From assembly GCF_023278185.1 (NCBI RefSeq), contig NZ_CP066356.1:1976001-2040000 (forward strand): 64,000 nt of DNA, given 5' to 3'. The translations under genes and the position numbers were made by a program. This document shows positions 33,991-43,709 of this stretch, one piece after another (position 1 is the stretch's first letter; every line of letters starts with the position of its first letter). The notes under the pieces are model-generated. The model searched no databases. It was not told the origin of the DNA and saw only the letters and a program-made list of their open reading frames with translations. The DNA comes from Bradyrhizobium elkanii USDA 76. Its GTDB lineage: Bacteria; Pseudomonadota; Alphaproteobacteria; Rhizobiales; Xanthobacteraceae.

Positions 33991-34808
33991 CGCTTCAGGT
34001 AATCCGGCAGGGTAAACCCGTCATAGAACCGGTCGGACAGGATCGCGGTCTTGAACGTCTGTGATTTGTAGCCGGCGACGATGTCTTGCGCCCACGGCGA
34101 GCCCGCATTGGCCTGCTTCACCGCGACCACATTGATATAGGGCGTCGTCATCTTCTCCAGGGCGAATGCGTTGGTCAGCTTCAGGCCGCTGTAGATCGCG
34201 AAGTTGCCCTGGATGGCGGCGAAATCAACGTCGTCGAGCGCGCGCGGCGCCTGTGCTGCTTCCAGCGGCACGATCTTGATGCCACCGGGGTTCTTGATCA
34301 CGTCGAGTTCGCTGACATCGACCGGCTTGGAGTCGCGAATCTCGACGAGGCCAAGATCGCGCAGGATCCAGAGCGCGCGCTGCAGATTGACGGGATCATT
34401 GGGCACGGCCACGGTCGAGCCGGGCTTGATCGGGGAGCCGACCGGGTGCTTCTTCGAGTAAAGCCCCATCGGGGGCGTCGGGACGTGGACGATGCCGACG
34501 AGGTCGGTCTGCTGCCGCTCGTTGTACGAGTTCAGGAAGATCGTGTGCTGCATGACATTGGCGTCAATCTCGCCCTTGAACACCGCGTTGTTGGCTTCCA
34601 GCCCGGTCGAGAACTCGACATAGCGGATACTGTAGCCCTTCTTCTCGAGTTCCGGCGCGACGCCAACCTTGAATTCGTCGATATAGGGGCCCGGTACGAA
34701 GCCGACTTTCAGATCGGATTTGGCTGATGTCTCCGCATGCAGCGCGGCGCCGGTAAGAGCACCGAGAATGAGCAGGGTCGAAAGGAACAGGACGCGCGCA
34801 GTGGTCAT
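33987..34808 (-). CDS. MetQ/NlpA-family binding protein
   Basis: The 273-residue product has a signal peptide (LFLSTLLILGALTGAALHAE) and the NlpA fold: KVGFVPGPYIDEFKV, DANVMQHTIFLNSYNE, TVAVPNDPVNLQRALWILRD, LEAAQAPRALDDVDFAAIQG and the basic C-terminus. Unlike classical MetQ lipoproteins, the signal has no lipobox Cys, so it is likely a soluble periplasmic protein. It follows an FMN monooxygenase gene by 70 bp on the same strand. The ligand is probably methionine or a related sulfur compound; the family also binds other ligands. Confidence 0.88.
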   Translation of the reverse strand: MTTARVLFLSTLLILGALTGAALHAETSAKSDLKVGFVPGPYIDEFKVGVAPELEKKGYSIRYVEFSTGLEANNAVFKGEIDANVMQHTIFLNSYNERQQTDLVGIVHVPTPPMGLYSKKHPVGSPIKPGSTVAVPNDPVNLQRALWILRDLGLVEIRDSKPVDVSELDVIKNPGGIKIVPLEAAQAPRALDDVDFAAIQGNFAIYSGLKLTNAFALEKMTTPYINVVAVKQANAGSPWAQDIVAGYKSQTFKTAILSDRFYDGFTLPDYLKR

Positions 34809-34878
34809 TAACTCTTAAATCCTTAGGCTGTGAGCAAACAGCGATCCGGCCGACGCGAGGTCGGCGGTTTCGAGCACA

Positions 34879-36219
34879 TCAGGCGATCGCCTTGATCGAT
34901 CCGGAAAACACGCTTTGCGGCCGGCTCAGTCCGTAATGGTCGCGCAGCGTCGTGCCGCTGTACTCGTCGCGGAACAGGCCGCGCTTGCGCAGGATCGGCA
35001 CGACCTGCTCGGCGAAGATATCGAACCCGCCAGATAGCCAGGGCGGCATCACGTTGAAGCCGTCGGCCGCGCCATTCTCGAACCAGGTCTGGATGTTGTC
35101 GGCGATTTTCTCCGGCGGGCCCGCGATCACCCAGTGGCCGCGCGCCCCGGCGAGACGCTGCACGAGCTGGCGGATAGTCGGTTGCTCGCGATCGACGATG
35201 TCGACCACGAGCTTGAAACGGCTGGCGACCCCGCGGGCGCTGCCGGTGTCGATCAGGTGGCGCGGGAAGGGACCGTCGAGGTCGAAGCCGGAGAGGTCGA
35301 GCCCGATCATCTGGCGAAGCTGGGTCAACGAGTATTCCGGCTGGATCAACTCGTTGAACTCGTCCTGCAACCGGTCGGCTTCGGCCTGCGTGCTGGCGAT
35401 GAACGGGCTGATGCCCGGCAGGACCTTGACCTGATCGGGGCTGCGATCGAAGCCGCGTGCCTGCCGCTTGATGTCTGCGTAAAACTCCTGGGCGCTCGCC
35501 AGCGTCTGATGCGCGGTGAAGATCGCTTCGGCAAAGCGCGCGGCAAAGGCGCGTCCGTCATCGGACGAGCCCGCCTGGACATAGACCGGCCGTCCCTGCG
35601 GCGTCCGCGAGATGTTGAGCGGGCCGCGCACCCGAAAGTGCTTTCCGACATGATCGATCGGATGGATCTTTCCCGTATCGGCGAAAATGCCGGATGCGGG
35701 ATCGTTCACCACCGCGTCGTCTTCCCAGCTGTCCCACAGCCGCGTGATGACATCGAGGTATTCCCGCGCCCGCTCGTAGCGTTCGTGGTGAGGCGGATGC
35801 TCGGGCAAGCCAAAGTTCTGCGCCGCCTGCGCCGTGCTGGTCGTGACGATGTTCCAGCCCGCCCGGCCGCCGCTGAGGTGATCGAGCGATGCGAACAGGC
35901 GGGCCAGGTTGTAGGGCTCGGTATAGGTCGTCGACGCGGTCGCGATCAGGCCGATCCGTTTCGTGGCGACGGCGATTGCGGCCAGCCAGGTGATCGGCTC
36001 GAACCGGAAGCGTTGTGCGTAGCGAACATTGTCGGCGAGCGCGGGGCCGTCGGCGAAAAAGATCGCGTCGAACTTCTGGGCCTCGGCGCGCTGCGCCAGC
36101 TCCTGATAGTAGGTAACGTCAAGGATGCGATCTGCCGCAGAGCCGTTGTAGCGCCATGCCGCCTCGTGATGGCCGCCGGGATAGATAAAGAGGTTGAGGG
36201 AAAGCTGCCGTTTGCTCAT
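34879..36219 (-). CDS. FMN-dependent monooxygenase, NtaA/SnaA/DszA family
   Basis: The 446-residue protein is a luciferase-like TIM-barrel monooxygenase of the NtaA/DszA branch: FDAIFFADGPALADN, TKRIGLIATASTTYTEPYNL, ASLDHLSGGRAGWNIVTTS and the late FNVMPPWLSGGFDIFAEQVV. It uses reduced FMN and oxygen to cleave C-S or C-N bonds. The flavin reductase encoded at 43710 could supply FMNH2. It begins 27 bp after the methyltransferase stop, so the two may be in one operon together with the MetQ-like gene. The substrate is unknown. Confidence 0.9.
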   Translation of the reverse strand: MSKRQLSLNLFIYPGGHHEAAWRYNGSAADRILDVTYYQELAQRAEAQKFDAIFFADGPALADNVRYAQRFRFEPITWLAAIAVATKRIGLIATASTTYTEPYNLARLFASLDHLSGGRAGWNIVTTSTAQAAQNFGLPEHPPHHERYERAREYLDVITRLWDSWEDDAVVNDPASGIFADTGKIHPIDHVGKHFRVRGPLNISRTPQGRPVYVQAGSSDDGRAFAARFAEAIFTAHQTLASAQEFYADIKRQARGFDRSPDQVKVLPGISPFIASTQAEADRLQDEFNELIQPEYSLTQLRQMIGLDLSGFDLDGPFPRHLIDTGSARGVASRFKLVVDIVDREQPTIRQLVQRLAGARGHWVIAGPPEKIADNIQTWFENGAADGFNVMPPWLSGGFDIFAEQVVPILRKRGLFRDEYSGTTLRDHYGLSRPQSVFSGSIKAIA

Positions 36220-36246
36220 CTCGGATCTCGTGAGTTCTGCTGATCG

Positions 36247-37071
36247 TTATTGGTGGGACGGCGCCTTGTCCGCAAATGCGAAGCGCAGGTACCGCTCCAG
36301 CTTCAAACCTTCGGGCACACGTTTTTCTTCGACAAGGCGCGCGAAGGTGCGTCGCACCAGGTCGCGCTCATGAGGGGTGAACGCTTCGAGGAAATTGCCG
36401 AATGCGCTCGCCTCCGACCATTGCAGCAGCGATGCGGCATCGTCGTGGATATCGATCAGCGCGCGCAGCTCGCTGCGGTAGCCGACGAAGCCGTGTGCCG
36501 CGAACAGCGATTTGAGCTCCTCGTCGGTCGATCCGAGTACCGGGTTGGAGTCCTGGCGATCGCCGGCGAGACCCGCCTCGACGATGGCGCGACGAAGCAG
36601 CAGGCGCGACTGGTGCGGCCTGGACGGATCCTGCACATTCAATCCGAGGCGGCCGCCGGGCTTGAGCACGCGCCGGATCTCCCGCAGCGCGCGATCCTTG
36701 TCGGAGATCCAATGGAAGACGCTGTTGAGATAGACCGCGTCGAACTGCGCGTCGTCGAAGCGCAACAGATCTTCGGCGCGCCCGGTGGCGAACTGGAGGT
36801 TATCCCCCTGTCGAAGGCGCGCAATTTCGATGCGGCCGGCAAGTGGGTCGATACCGATCACGCGGCCGTCCGGGCCGACCAGCCCGGCCACGAATTCCGC
36901 AAGCCGGCCGGTTCCCGTCCCGATGTCGAGCACGTGCTCGCCGGACTTGATGGCGAGCGGCCCGATCAGGAACTTGCCGTGGCGAAATTGAACAAGTCCT
37001 GCTTCATCATAGGAGCGGGCGAGCTCCGGAGTATCGTGTTCAAGGCTGATGTCGCCAGCAGTTCGCGGCAT
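36247..37071 (-). CDS. SAM-dependent methyltransferase
   Basis: The class I methyltransferase motifs are clear: HVLDIGTGTGRLAEFVAGLV (motif I), GIDPLAG (post-I), FDAVYLNSVFHWI (motif II) and VLKPGGRLGLNV (motif III). ATG 37071 gives 274 residues; the frame extends to 37299 with an Arg-rich non-conserved part that I reject. It is first in a probable three-gene operon with the FMN monooxygenase and MetQ-like genes. It could methylate or demethylate a sulfur compound, but family alone does not tell the acceptor. Confidence 0.8.
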   Translation of the reverse strand: MPRTAGDISLEHDTPELARSYDEAGLVQFRHGKFLIGPLAIKSGEHVLDIGTGTGRLAEFVAGLVGPDGRVIGIDPLAGRIEIARLRQGDNLQFATGRAEDLLRFDDAQFDAVYLNSVFHWISDKDRALREIRRVLKPGGRLGLNVQDPSRPHQSRLLLRRAIVEAGLAGDRQDSNPVLGSTDEELKSLFAAHGFVGYRSELRALIDIHDDAASLLQWSEASAFGNFLEAFTPHERDLVRRTFARLVEEKRVPEGLKLERYLRFAFADKAPSHQ

Positions 37072-37459
37072 TTCGAGAGACCCATCGTTGCTCGGCGCGC
37101 GTCGACGGCAGGCGCGTGCGTTACGGCAGACTCTATGTCGACGGCGATGAAATGAATTTGCGTTGTTGCACGGCAAGCGAGCATGAACGTGACGAGTTCG
37201 TCGTTCACCGGAGATGAGTGCGATCGCGTCGATCCGGGCGAGGCCTGATTTGGGAAGTTTTCCCAATCGATCGCACCGATCCCACTCGTCGCGATGCACA
37301 TGAGATGATCGGTCAGGCGGCGATCATCGCAAATATTTCAATGCCCGCGTTGTCCACGACGCGAACATTGCCTGCTATCGAAAACAAAGCTGGTTTCGTT
37401 TCATTGACTGAATGTCGATCGCTTTTACGATTTGCAACGTCAAAGCGAGGTGGTCATTC
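37072..37459. other. Divergent intergenic region, methyltransferase and FAD monooxygenase
   Basis: No gene is supported. It contains AAATATTTCAATGCCCGCG at 37331-37349, a weak member of the AT-tract/GC element described for the sulfur island. It also contains CGAAAAC-N7-GTTTCG near 37379-37398, a small inverted repeat about 65 bp before the next gene. Confidence 0.4.
37331..37349 (+). promoter_or_regulatory. Candidate sulfur-island promoter element (weak copy)
   Basis: AAATATTTCAATGCCCGCG lies 111 bp before the ATG at 37460 and points toward it. It resembles the stronger copies at 48515, 51217 and 56272 in having an ATATT core followed by a G/C tract. Confidence 0.25.
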
Positions 37460-38896
37460 ATGCCGCAATCCGATCCTGACAGCGTCGCCCGCGAGGCCCT
37501 CCGGCTGATCGGGGCCGACCCGCAGAACTGGGTGCCTGATCGCGACGGGATCGATCACAACGTCGTCGTGGTCGGCGGTGGCCAGTCCGGCGCGGCCTTC
37601 GCGTTTGCGTTTCGGCGCGCCGGGATCGGCGAGGTTTCGGTGATCGATGCCGCCGCCGACGCCAGCAAGGCCGGCGTGTGGCTCACGAGCGCGCGAATGC
37701 ACAAGCTTCGCACCCCGAAGACGCTTCCAGGTCCGGAACTCGGTCTGCCCGGTCTCGGTTTCCAGGCATGGTATGAAGCGCGCCATGGCACGGCGGCCTT
37801 TGACGCGCTCGATCGGATTCCGCGGCTCGACTGGGCGACCTATCTCGACTGGTATCGCCGCGTGACTGGCGTCGGCATTCGTTACGGTACGCGGCTGCTC
37901 CGCATCGAGCCTGCAGCCGATCATCTGCGGGTACATCTGGAGCGGAGCGGGGTCACGACCATCGAGACCACGCGCAAGCTGGTGCTCGCAACCGGTTTTG
38001 CGGGTAGCGGGGGCGCTTATGTCCCTGACGTGCTGCGGGCCCTGCCGAAGCGATTCCATGCGCATACTTCGGAGAAGATCGATTTCAGGACGCTGCGTGG
38101 TCTCTCCGTTGCGGTGCTCGGGAGTGCTGCGTCGGCGTTCGATGCGGCGGCCGCGGCCCTTGAGGCCGGAGCGCGCGACGTTCATCTGTTTGCGCGCCGG
38201 GAGAGCTTGGCCGCGTTGCCGGTCATTCGGATCCGCGGCTACCCGGGAGCCTATGACAATTATGGCAGCCTGCCCGACGCGGTGCGCTGGCATCAGGCGA
38301 GCCGATTCAGGCAGGCTGGATCGACCCCGCCGCCGGATGCGATCTCGCGCGCGGTCGCCTTTCCCAATTTTCATCTGCATCTGGGCGCGCCGTGGACCTC
38401 GGCACAATTGAAAGGGGTACGGCCGGTCGCCATCACTCCGCAGGGCGAGATCGCGTTCGATTTCGCGATTGCGGGGACCGGGTATTCCGTCGATTTGGGC
38501 GCGCAGTCAGAGCTCGGCGATTTCGCCGACGAAATCCTGCTGTGGCGAGATCGCTTCGTGCCGCCTGACGGCGAAAAGGACGATAGCTTGGCAGCCTATC
38601 CCTATCTCGGGTCCGGGCACGAGTATCTGGAGAAAGTTCCGGGCCGCGCGCCGTATCTGAAGGACATTCACGTCTTCAACCCTGCAGCATTTGTCAGCTT
38701 CGGCTTGCCGATCGGCGACGTTCCAAGCTTCAAGCGCGACATTCCGGGGATCACGGCCAGGATCAGCCGCGATCTGTTCCTGGCCGACCTCGCATCTCAC
38801 GAGGCGCGCATCAACGGAGAGATCGCGGAGGATTTCACCGCCGAGCTCTATGCGCCGGCTGTCTGGCGGCCGCCGCAGCCCGCCGCGGCGGAATAG
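37460..38896 (+). CDS. FAD/NAD(P)-binding flavoprotein monooxygenase
   Basis: The 478-residue protein has an FAD site VVVVGGGQSGAAFAFAFRRA and a later second nucleotide site VAVLGSAASAFDAAAAALEA, the two-dinucleotide layout of Baeyer-Villiger and N-hydroxylating flavin monooxygenases. ATGF-AGSGG and AIAGTGYSVDL complete the pattern. ATG 37460 follows GAGGTGG; the upstream frame from 37412 is rejected. It is followed by a TauD-type dioxygenase and a sulfonate-type transporter in the same direction, so it likely oxidises an imported organosulfur compound. Confidence 0.82.
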   Translation: MPQSDPDSVAREALRLIGADPQNWVPDRDGIDHNVVVVGGGQSGAAFAFAFRRAGIGEVSVIDAAADASKAGVWLTSARMHKLRTPKTLPGPELGLPGLGFQAWYEARHGTAAFDALDRIPRLDWATYLDWYRRVTGVGIRYGTRLLRIEPAADHLRVHLERSGVTTIETTRKLVLATGFAGSGGAYVPDVLRALPKRFHAHTSEKIDFRTLRGLSVAVLGSAASAFDAAAAALEAGARDVHLFARRESLAALPVIRIRGYPGAYDNYGSLPDAVRWHQASRFRQAGSTPPPDAISRAVAFPNFHLHLGAPWTSAQLKGVRPVAITPQGEIAFDFAIAGTGYSVDLGAQSELGDFADEILLWRDRFVPPDGEKDDSLAAYPYLGSGHEYLEKVPGRAPYLKDIHVFNPAAFVSFGLPIGDVPSFKRDIPGITARISRDLFLADLASHEARINGEIAEDFTAELYAPAVWRPPQPAAAE

Positions 38897-38992
38897 CGAG
38901 GATCACGACCCATCATTCATCTCCGCCGTCGTTTCCGCGACCGGCGCATGGCGGAGCCTTGTCCAGGGGATCGCGGCAACGAGACCAACATC

Positions 38993-39922
38993 ATGAGCAA
39001 CACGACCACCATCGACAACGTCATTCCGCGCGCCGACATCGTCAAGCGCGCTGCCCGGCTTGGTGCCGAGATCAAGAATGTGAAGCTGTCGGGTGACCTT
39101 CCCGGCGCGCTCATCCGTGCCATCAACCAGGTGTTGCTCGAGCACAAGGTGATCTTCTTTCGCGACCAGGAGCACCTCGACGACGCCGAGCAGGAGCGCT
39201 TCGCGGTCAGGCTCGGCAAACTGGTGCCGCATCCGACCATCGGCCCGAGCAAGGGCACGTCGTCGATCCTCGAGCTGGATTCGGGGCGTGGCGGCGGCCG
39301 CGCGGACCAATGGCATACCGACGTCACGTTCGTCGATGCCTATCCGAAAATCTCGGTGCTGCGCGGCGTGGTGATCCCGCCCTATGGCGGTGACACCGTC
39401 TGGTCGAACACGGCGGCCGCCTATCTCGATCTGCCGGCACCACTGCGCAAGCTCGCCGACGAGCTCTGGGCGATTCACAGCAATGCCTATGATTACGCGG
39501 TGAAGTCTCGCGCCACCGACGCCGACAGAAAGCATTTCGACGAGGTATTCACCGGGACGATCTATGAGACCGAGCATCCGGTCGTGCGCGTTCATCCCGA
39601 AACGGGCGAGCACACGCTGGTGCTCGGCAATTTCGTCCAGCGCTTTGTCGGCCTGCCGAAATATGACGGCCAGAAGCTGTTCGATCTGTTCCAGTCTCAC
39701 ATCACGGCTCCCGAGAACACCGTGCGCTGGAGCTGGCGGGCCGGAGACGTCGCGATCTGGGACAATCGCGCGACCCAGCATTACGCCGTCAATGACTACG
39801 GCGATCAGCATCGCGTGGTGCGCCGCGCCACCATCGATGGCGAGGTTCCAGTCAGCGTCGACGGCCGCCACAGCGTGACGCGGATCAAATCGCCGAAGCC
39901 GCACCCGGCGAAGGCAGCCTGA
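38993..39922 (+). CDS. TauD/TfdA-family 2-oxoglutarate-dependent dioxygenase
   Basis: The 309-residue protein has the Fe(II) triad of TauD-type enzymes: His108 and Asp110 in DQWHTDVTF and a distal His near 263 in ATQHYAVNDY. The 2-oxoglutarate-binding Arg lies a few residues later in HRVVRRATI. VIPPYGGDTVWSNT is also typical. Such enzymes oxidise the carbon next to a sulfonate so that sulfite is released. ATG 38993 begins the conserved region; an upstream ATG at 38948 is unlikely. It sits directly before the sulfonate-type ABC genes. Confidence 0.9.
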   Translation: MSNTTTIDNVIPRADIVKRAARLGAEIKNVKLSGDLPGALIRAINQVLLEHKVIFFRDQEHLDDAEQERFAVRLGKLVPHPTIGPSKGTSSILELDSGRGGGRADQWHTDVTFVDAYPKISVLRGVVIPPYGGDTVWSNTAAAYLDLPAPLRKLADELWAIHSNAYDYAVKSRATDADRKHFDEVFTGTIYETEHPVVRVHPETGEHTLVLGNFVQRFVGLPKYDGQKLFDLFQSHITAPENTVRWSWRAGDVAIWDNRATQHYAVNDYGDQHRVVRRATIDGEVPVSVDGRHSVTRIKSPKPHPAKAA

Positions 39923-39947
39923 GCATGTCGCCTATTGGAGCAACACC

Positions 39948-41003
39948 ATGAATGCCATCGTTCGAATTCTGCGCGCGCGGCGAGCCGCTGCGCGCCGGGC
40001 GGCGCGATTGCTGCTGGCCGGAGCCTTTGCGTTGGGCCTGATCGCTCCGGCCTTCGCCGAGCCACCGCTCGAGAAGACCGAGATCCGCTATCAAGGCTGG
40101 GCCGGGCAGGTGACGTTCACCGAGCTCGCCGAGGACCTCGGCTACCTCGCGCCCCTCAAGCTCAAATGGGTTGGCAACACCATCAGCGGACCGCAGGACA
40201 TCCAGACCGTCGTCACCGGCGACATCGACGTCGGCGGCGCTTTCTACGGCGCGATCATCAAGTTGATTGCGGCCAAGGCGCCGATCAAGGCGGTGGTCGG
40301 CTATTACGGTTCCGACGCGAACACCTATTACGGCTACTATGTGAAGGATGACAGTCCGATCAAGACTGCCCGCGACCTGATCGGCAAGAAGGTCGCGGTC
40401 AATACGCTTGGCGCCCATCTGGAGTTCGTGCTGCGAGAGTATCTGGCGCGGAACGGCCTTGGCGCCGGCGAGGCCAAGCAGGTGACATTGGTGGCGGTTC
40501 CACCCGTCACCGGCGAGCAGGCGCTGCGGCAAGGGCAGGTCGAGGTGAGCGCGCTCAGCGGCGTGTTGCGCGACAAGGCGCTGGAGCGTGGCGGGATCCG
40601 CTCGCTCTTCAACGATACCGATCTGTTCGGACAGTTCACCGGCGGTGCCTATGTGCTGCGGGAGAAGTTCATCAAGGACAATCCGAACACCGCCCGCAAG
40701 CTGGTTGACGGGATTTCGCGCGCCATCCAGTGGGCGCAGACGACGCCGCCCGATGAAGTGCGGGCCCGTTTCGACCGGATCATCACGGAACGCAAACGCA
40801 ACGAGGATGCCTCCTCGATCAAGTACTGGAAGAGCACCGGCGTCGCGTCCAGGGGTGGCGTGATCTCGGATGCCGAGCTGCAGGTCTGGATCGACTGGCT
40901 GGTCAAGGACGGCCTGCTCAAGCCGGGCCAGATCAAGGCTTCGGACACCTACACCAACGAGTTCAACTATTTCCGTCCCGGAAAGACGGCGGAGGCGCGA
41001 TGA
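39948..41003 (+). CDS. Sulfonate/taurine-type ABC transporter, binding protein (SsuA/TauA-like)
   Basis: The 351-residue product has an Arg-rich signal peptide (LLLAGAFALGLIAPAFAEPP) and the NMT1/SsuA fold: EIRYQGWAGQVTF, TELAEDLGYL, TVVTGDIDVGGAFYG, IGKKVAVNTLGAHLEFVLRE, and LFGQFTGGAYVLREKF. The stop overlaps the start of the ATPase gene. The order with ATPase and permease matches ssu/tau operons. The ligand is probably an alkanesulfonate or related anion. Confidence 0.9.
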   Translation: MNAIVRILRARRAAARRAARLLLAGAFALGLIAPAFAEPPLEKTEIRYQGWAGQVTFTELAEDLGYLAPLKLKWVGNTISGPQDIQTVVTGDIDVGGAFYGAIIKLIAAKAPIKAVVGYYGSDANTYYGYYVKDDSPIKTARDLIGKKVAVNTLGAHLEFVLREYLARNGLGAGEAKQVTLVAVPPVTGEQALRQGQVEVSALSGVLRDKALERGGIRSLFNDTDLFGQFTGGAYVLREKFIKDNPNTARKLVDGISRAIQWAQTTPPDEVRARFDRIITERKRNEDASSIKYWKSTGVASRGGVISDAELQVWIDWLVKDGLLKPGQIKASDTYTNEFNYFRPGKTAEAR

Positions 41004-41866
41004 CGTCGGTCAAGATCAGCTTTGACAAGGTCCGCAAGGAGTTCGTCACCCGAGGCGAGGGAAGCCGGCCGGCGGGCCGCTTCACCGCGCTCGAGGACAT
41101 TACGTTCGACGTGCGCGCCGGCGAATTCCTCGCCTTGGTCGGTCCAAGCGGTTGCGGCAAGTCGACATTGCTCGATCTGCTCGGCGGGCTTGCGACGCCG
41201 ACCAGCGGCCGCATCCTGCTCGACGGCCGGCCGATCGTCGGGCCCGGACGCGACCGCGGCGTCGTGTTCCAGCAGTATGCGCTGTTTCCATGGCGTACCG
41301 CCGCGCAGAATGTCGAGTTCGGGCTCGACATTGCCGGCCTCAAGCCGAAGCAGCGCGGGGAGATCGCGCGGCACTTTCTCGACCTGGTGGGGCTGTCCGG
41401 TTTTGCCGACCGTTATCCGCACGAGCTTTCCGGCGGCATGAAGCAGCGCGTCGCGATCGCGCGGAGCCTGGCCTACGATCCGGAAGTGCTGCTGATGGAC
41501 GAGCCGTTCGCCGCGCTCGACGCCCAGACGCGCGAAACGCTGCAGGGCGAGCTGCTGCGAATCTGGCGTGCCACCGGCAAGACCATCATCTTCATCACCC
41601 ATGGCATCGACGAGGCGGTCGTGCTCGGCCAGCGCGTGGCGGTCATGACGTCGCGTCCGGGCCGAATCAAAGAGATCGTCGACATCCCCGCGGCCTTGCG
41701 CAGCGAAGCCGAGGATGTGCGCTCGTTGCCGGAATTCGGCCGCGTGCGCCATGAAATCTGGAGCCTGCTCCGCAAGGAAGTGCAGAAGGCGCAGCAGGGG
41801 CAATCGGCGGGTAGGGTCAGCGCAGGCCGTGTCGAGCGTGAAGTAGAGGAAGTCGCTCATGTCTAG
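41000..41866 (+). CDS. Sulfonate/taurine-type ABC transporter ATPase (SsuB/TauB-like)
   Basis: The ATPase has Walker A VGPSGCGKST, Q-loop VFQQYALFPWRTAAQN, signature ELSGGMKQRVAIAR, Walker B LLMDEPFAALD and the switch ITHGIDEAV. The QQYALFPWRT segment is typical of the nitrate/sulfonate/taurine branch. A C-terminal tail of about 30 residues rich in Gln and Arg is extra. The start overlaps the binding protein stop and the stop overlaps the permease start, so the three are translated together. Confidence 0.93.
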   Translation: MTSVKISFDKVRKEFVTRGEGSRPAGRFTALEDITFDVRAGEFLALVGPSGCGKSTLLDLLGGLATPTSGRILLDGRPIVGPGRDRGVVFQQYALFPWRTAAQNVEFGLDIAGLKPKQRGEIARHFLDLVGLSGFADRYPHELSGGMKQRVAIARSLAYDPEVLLMDEPFAALDAQTRETLQGELLRIWRATGKTIIFITHGIDEAVVLGQRVAVMTSRPGRIKEIVDIPAALRSEAEDVRSLPEFGRVRHEIWSLLRKEVQKAQQGQSAGRVSAGRVEREVEEVAHV

Positions 41867-42728
41867 CCTGGAGATGCTGACGTTGCTGGAGCTCGCGCAT
41901 GGGCGGCGAGACGAGCACGCGCCGGCAGCGCGGTCACCGCTGGTGAGCGCGGTCCGCGCCGCGACCCGCGGTCTGGCAGCTTTCGGGCGCCGCTCCCTGC
42001 TGCTGATCGCCCTTCTGGCGATCTGGGAGGCCGCGCCCAGGCTCGGCTTGATCGACGCGGTGTTTCTGCCGCCCTTCTCTGATGTCAACGCCGCAGGCTG
42101 GCAGCTCGCGCAAACCGGCGAACTCTATGACGACGCCTCCGCGAGCCTGCTCCGCGCGCTGAGCGGGTTTCTGGTGTCGGTCGTGCTGTTCGTCCCGCTC
42201 GGGCTGGCCGTCGGCTGGCACACAAGGCTCGGCGATCTCCTAAACCAGTTCATCGAGGTTTGCCGCAATACCGCGCCGCTCGCGCTGTTGCCGGTGTTCA
42301 TCCTGCTGCTTGGCATCGGCGAGCTCTCGAAGGTCACGATGGTGGTCTATAGCTGCGCCTGGCCGCTGCTGCTCAACACCATCGCCGCGGTGAAGCAGGT
42401 CGATCCGCTCTTGATCAAGTCGGCGCGGACCATGGGCGCGACCCCTCAGCAGCTGTTCCGCAAGGTGATCCTTCCGGCGGCGCTGCCGACGATCTTTGTC
42501 GGCATTCGCCTCGCCAGTGCGTCAGCCATGCTGGTGCTGGTCGCATCCGAGATGGTCGGCGCCAAGGCCGGTCTCGGCTATCTCATCATCAACAGCCAGT
42601 ACAGCTTCCTGATCCCGCAGATGTATTTCGGCATAATCGGGATCACCGTGATCGGGCTGGCATTCAATGCCGTCCTGGAGGCGTTGGAACGGCGCTTGAT
42701 GCGATGGAAGGCACAGGTTGCGGTGTGA
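41859..42728 (+). CDS. Sulfonate/taurine-type ABC transporter permease (SsuC/TauC-like)
   Basis: The 289-residue protein has about six hydrophobic segments and the permease-ATPase contact loop KSARTMGATPQQLFRKVILP. ASEMVGAKAGLGYLI and YFGIIGITVIGLAFN near the C-terminus are typical of SsuC. The first 35 residues are hydrophilic, so a start inside that part is possible. It ends the operon and converges on the broken cysE, 9 bp away. Confidence 0.9.
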   Translation: MSSLEMLTLLELAHGRRDEHAPAARSPLVSAVRAATRGLAAFGRRSLLLIALLAIWEAAPRLGLIDAVFLPPFSDVNAAGWQLAQTGELYDDASASLLRALSGFLVSVVLFVPLGLAVGWHTRLGDLLNQFIEVCRNTAPLALLPVFILLLGIGELSKVTMVVYSCAWPLLLNTIAAVKQVDPLLIKSARTMGATPQQLFRKVILPAALPTIFVGIRLASASAMLVLVASEMVGAKAGLGYLIINSQYSFLIPQMYFGIIGITVIGLAFNAVLEALERRLMRWKAQVAV

Positions 42729-42737
42729 GGCCGTGGT

Positions 42738-43690
42738 TCAGGCGCCGCTCGGACTGTTTCGTGCGGTGGCCTGCGTCACAATGCTGTTCGGCGGCACGTC
42801 CTTGGTCAGCCAGACGTTGCCGCCGATGGTCGACCCGCGGCCGATCGTGATCCGGCCGAGTATGGTTGCGCCGGCGTAGATTACGACGTCATCCTCGACG
42901 ATCGGATGGCGGGCGTCGCCCTTGATCACATGGCCCTCGTCGTCGGTCGGGAAATGCCGCGCGCCGAGCGTGACCGCCTGATAGACCCGGACGTTGTTGC
43001 CGATGATTGCGGTTTCGCCGATCACGACGCCGGTGCCGTGATCGATGAAGAAGCCGGAGCCGATCCGAGCGCCGGGATGAATATCGATGCCGGTCCTTGT
43101 GTGGGCGATCTCCGACATCAGGCGCGCCACCAGCCGCGCGCCGATCTGTAAAGCAGATGCGCAAGGCGATGGTGGATGATGGCGGTCATCCCGGGATAGC
43201 CGATCAGGATCTCGGGAAAATTCCGCGCCGCCGGGTCTCCAACGAATGCCGCCCGCAGATCGTTGATCAGAAGTCCGCGGACCGACGGCAGTTGGGTGGC
43301 GAATGCGCGTGTCAGCTCGATCGCCTCTTCGTGCGCAAAGCCCGGCTCCAGCTCGTCGCCAACGAACAGCGCGCCGCGATGGATCTGCGCGCCGAGCGAA
43401 TCCAATGCTGTGCTCAGCGTATTGCCGACGAAATAGTCGATGTTCTCGCCGTCGAGGTCCGATTGGCCGTAGTGGCGCGGAAACAGCGCCTCGGTGAGGC
43501 CATCCAGGATCGCCTCCAACGCGTCGCGCGAGGGGGCACGGCGAGCCTCGCCGTCTTGCCGAATGCTGTGGGTCTCCTCCCGCGACGTGCGCAACTCGGC
43601 CACGATCCGGTCGAGCTGCCAGCGACCTGGTAGTCTGCTGACCGCGCCGGCCGTTGACGGAGGCGATGCTGGCGGCAATTCGCGTTTCAT
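42738..43690 (-). pseudogene. cysE: Serine O-acetyltransferase with a frameshift
   Basis: The ATG at 43690 reads a serine acetyltransferase N-terminal part ([24 protein letters not shown]) and stops early at 43118. The second frame continues without a start of its own as [49 protein letters not shown] and the hexapeptide-repeat domain to 42738. One missing base at about 43143-43147 would restore [12 protein letters not shown] in one protein of about 317 residues. The enzyme makes O-acetylserine for cysteine synthesis. It follows the flavin reductase by 20 bp in a sulfur operon. The shift could be a sequencing error or a true loss. Confidence 0.8.
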
Positions 43691-43709
43691 GCTGCACCCT
43701 TTGTCTGTC

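Noticed and set aside
36247..37299. Methyltransferase starting at 37299
   Set aside because: The first 76 residues are Arg-rich and unlike methyltransferases. The ATG at 37071 is better.
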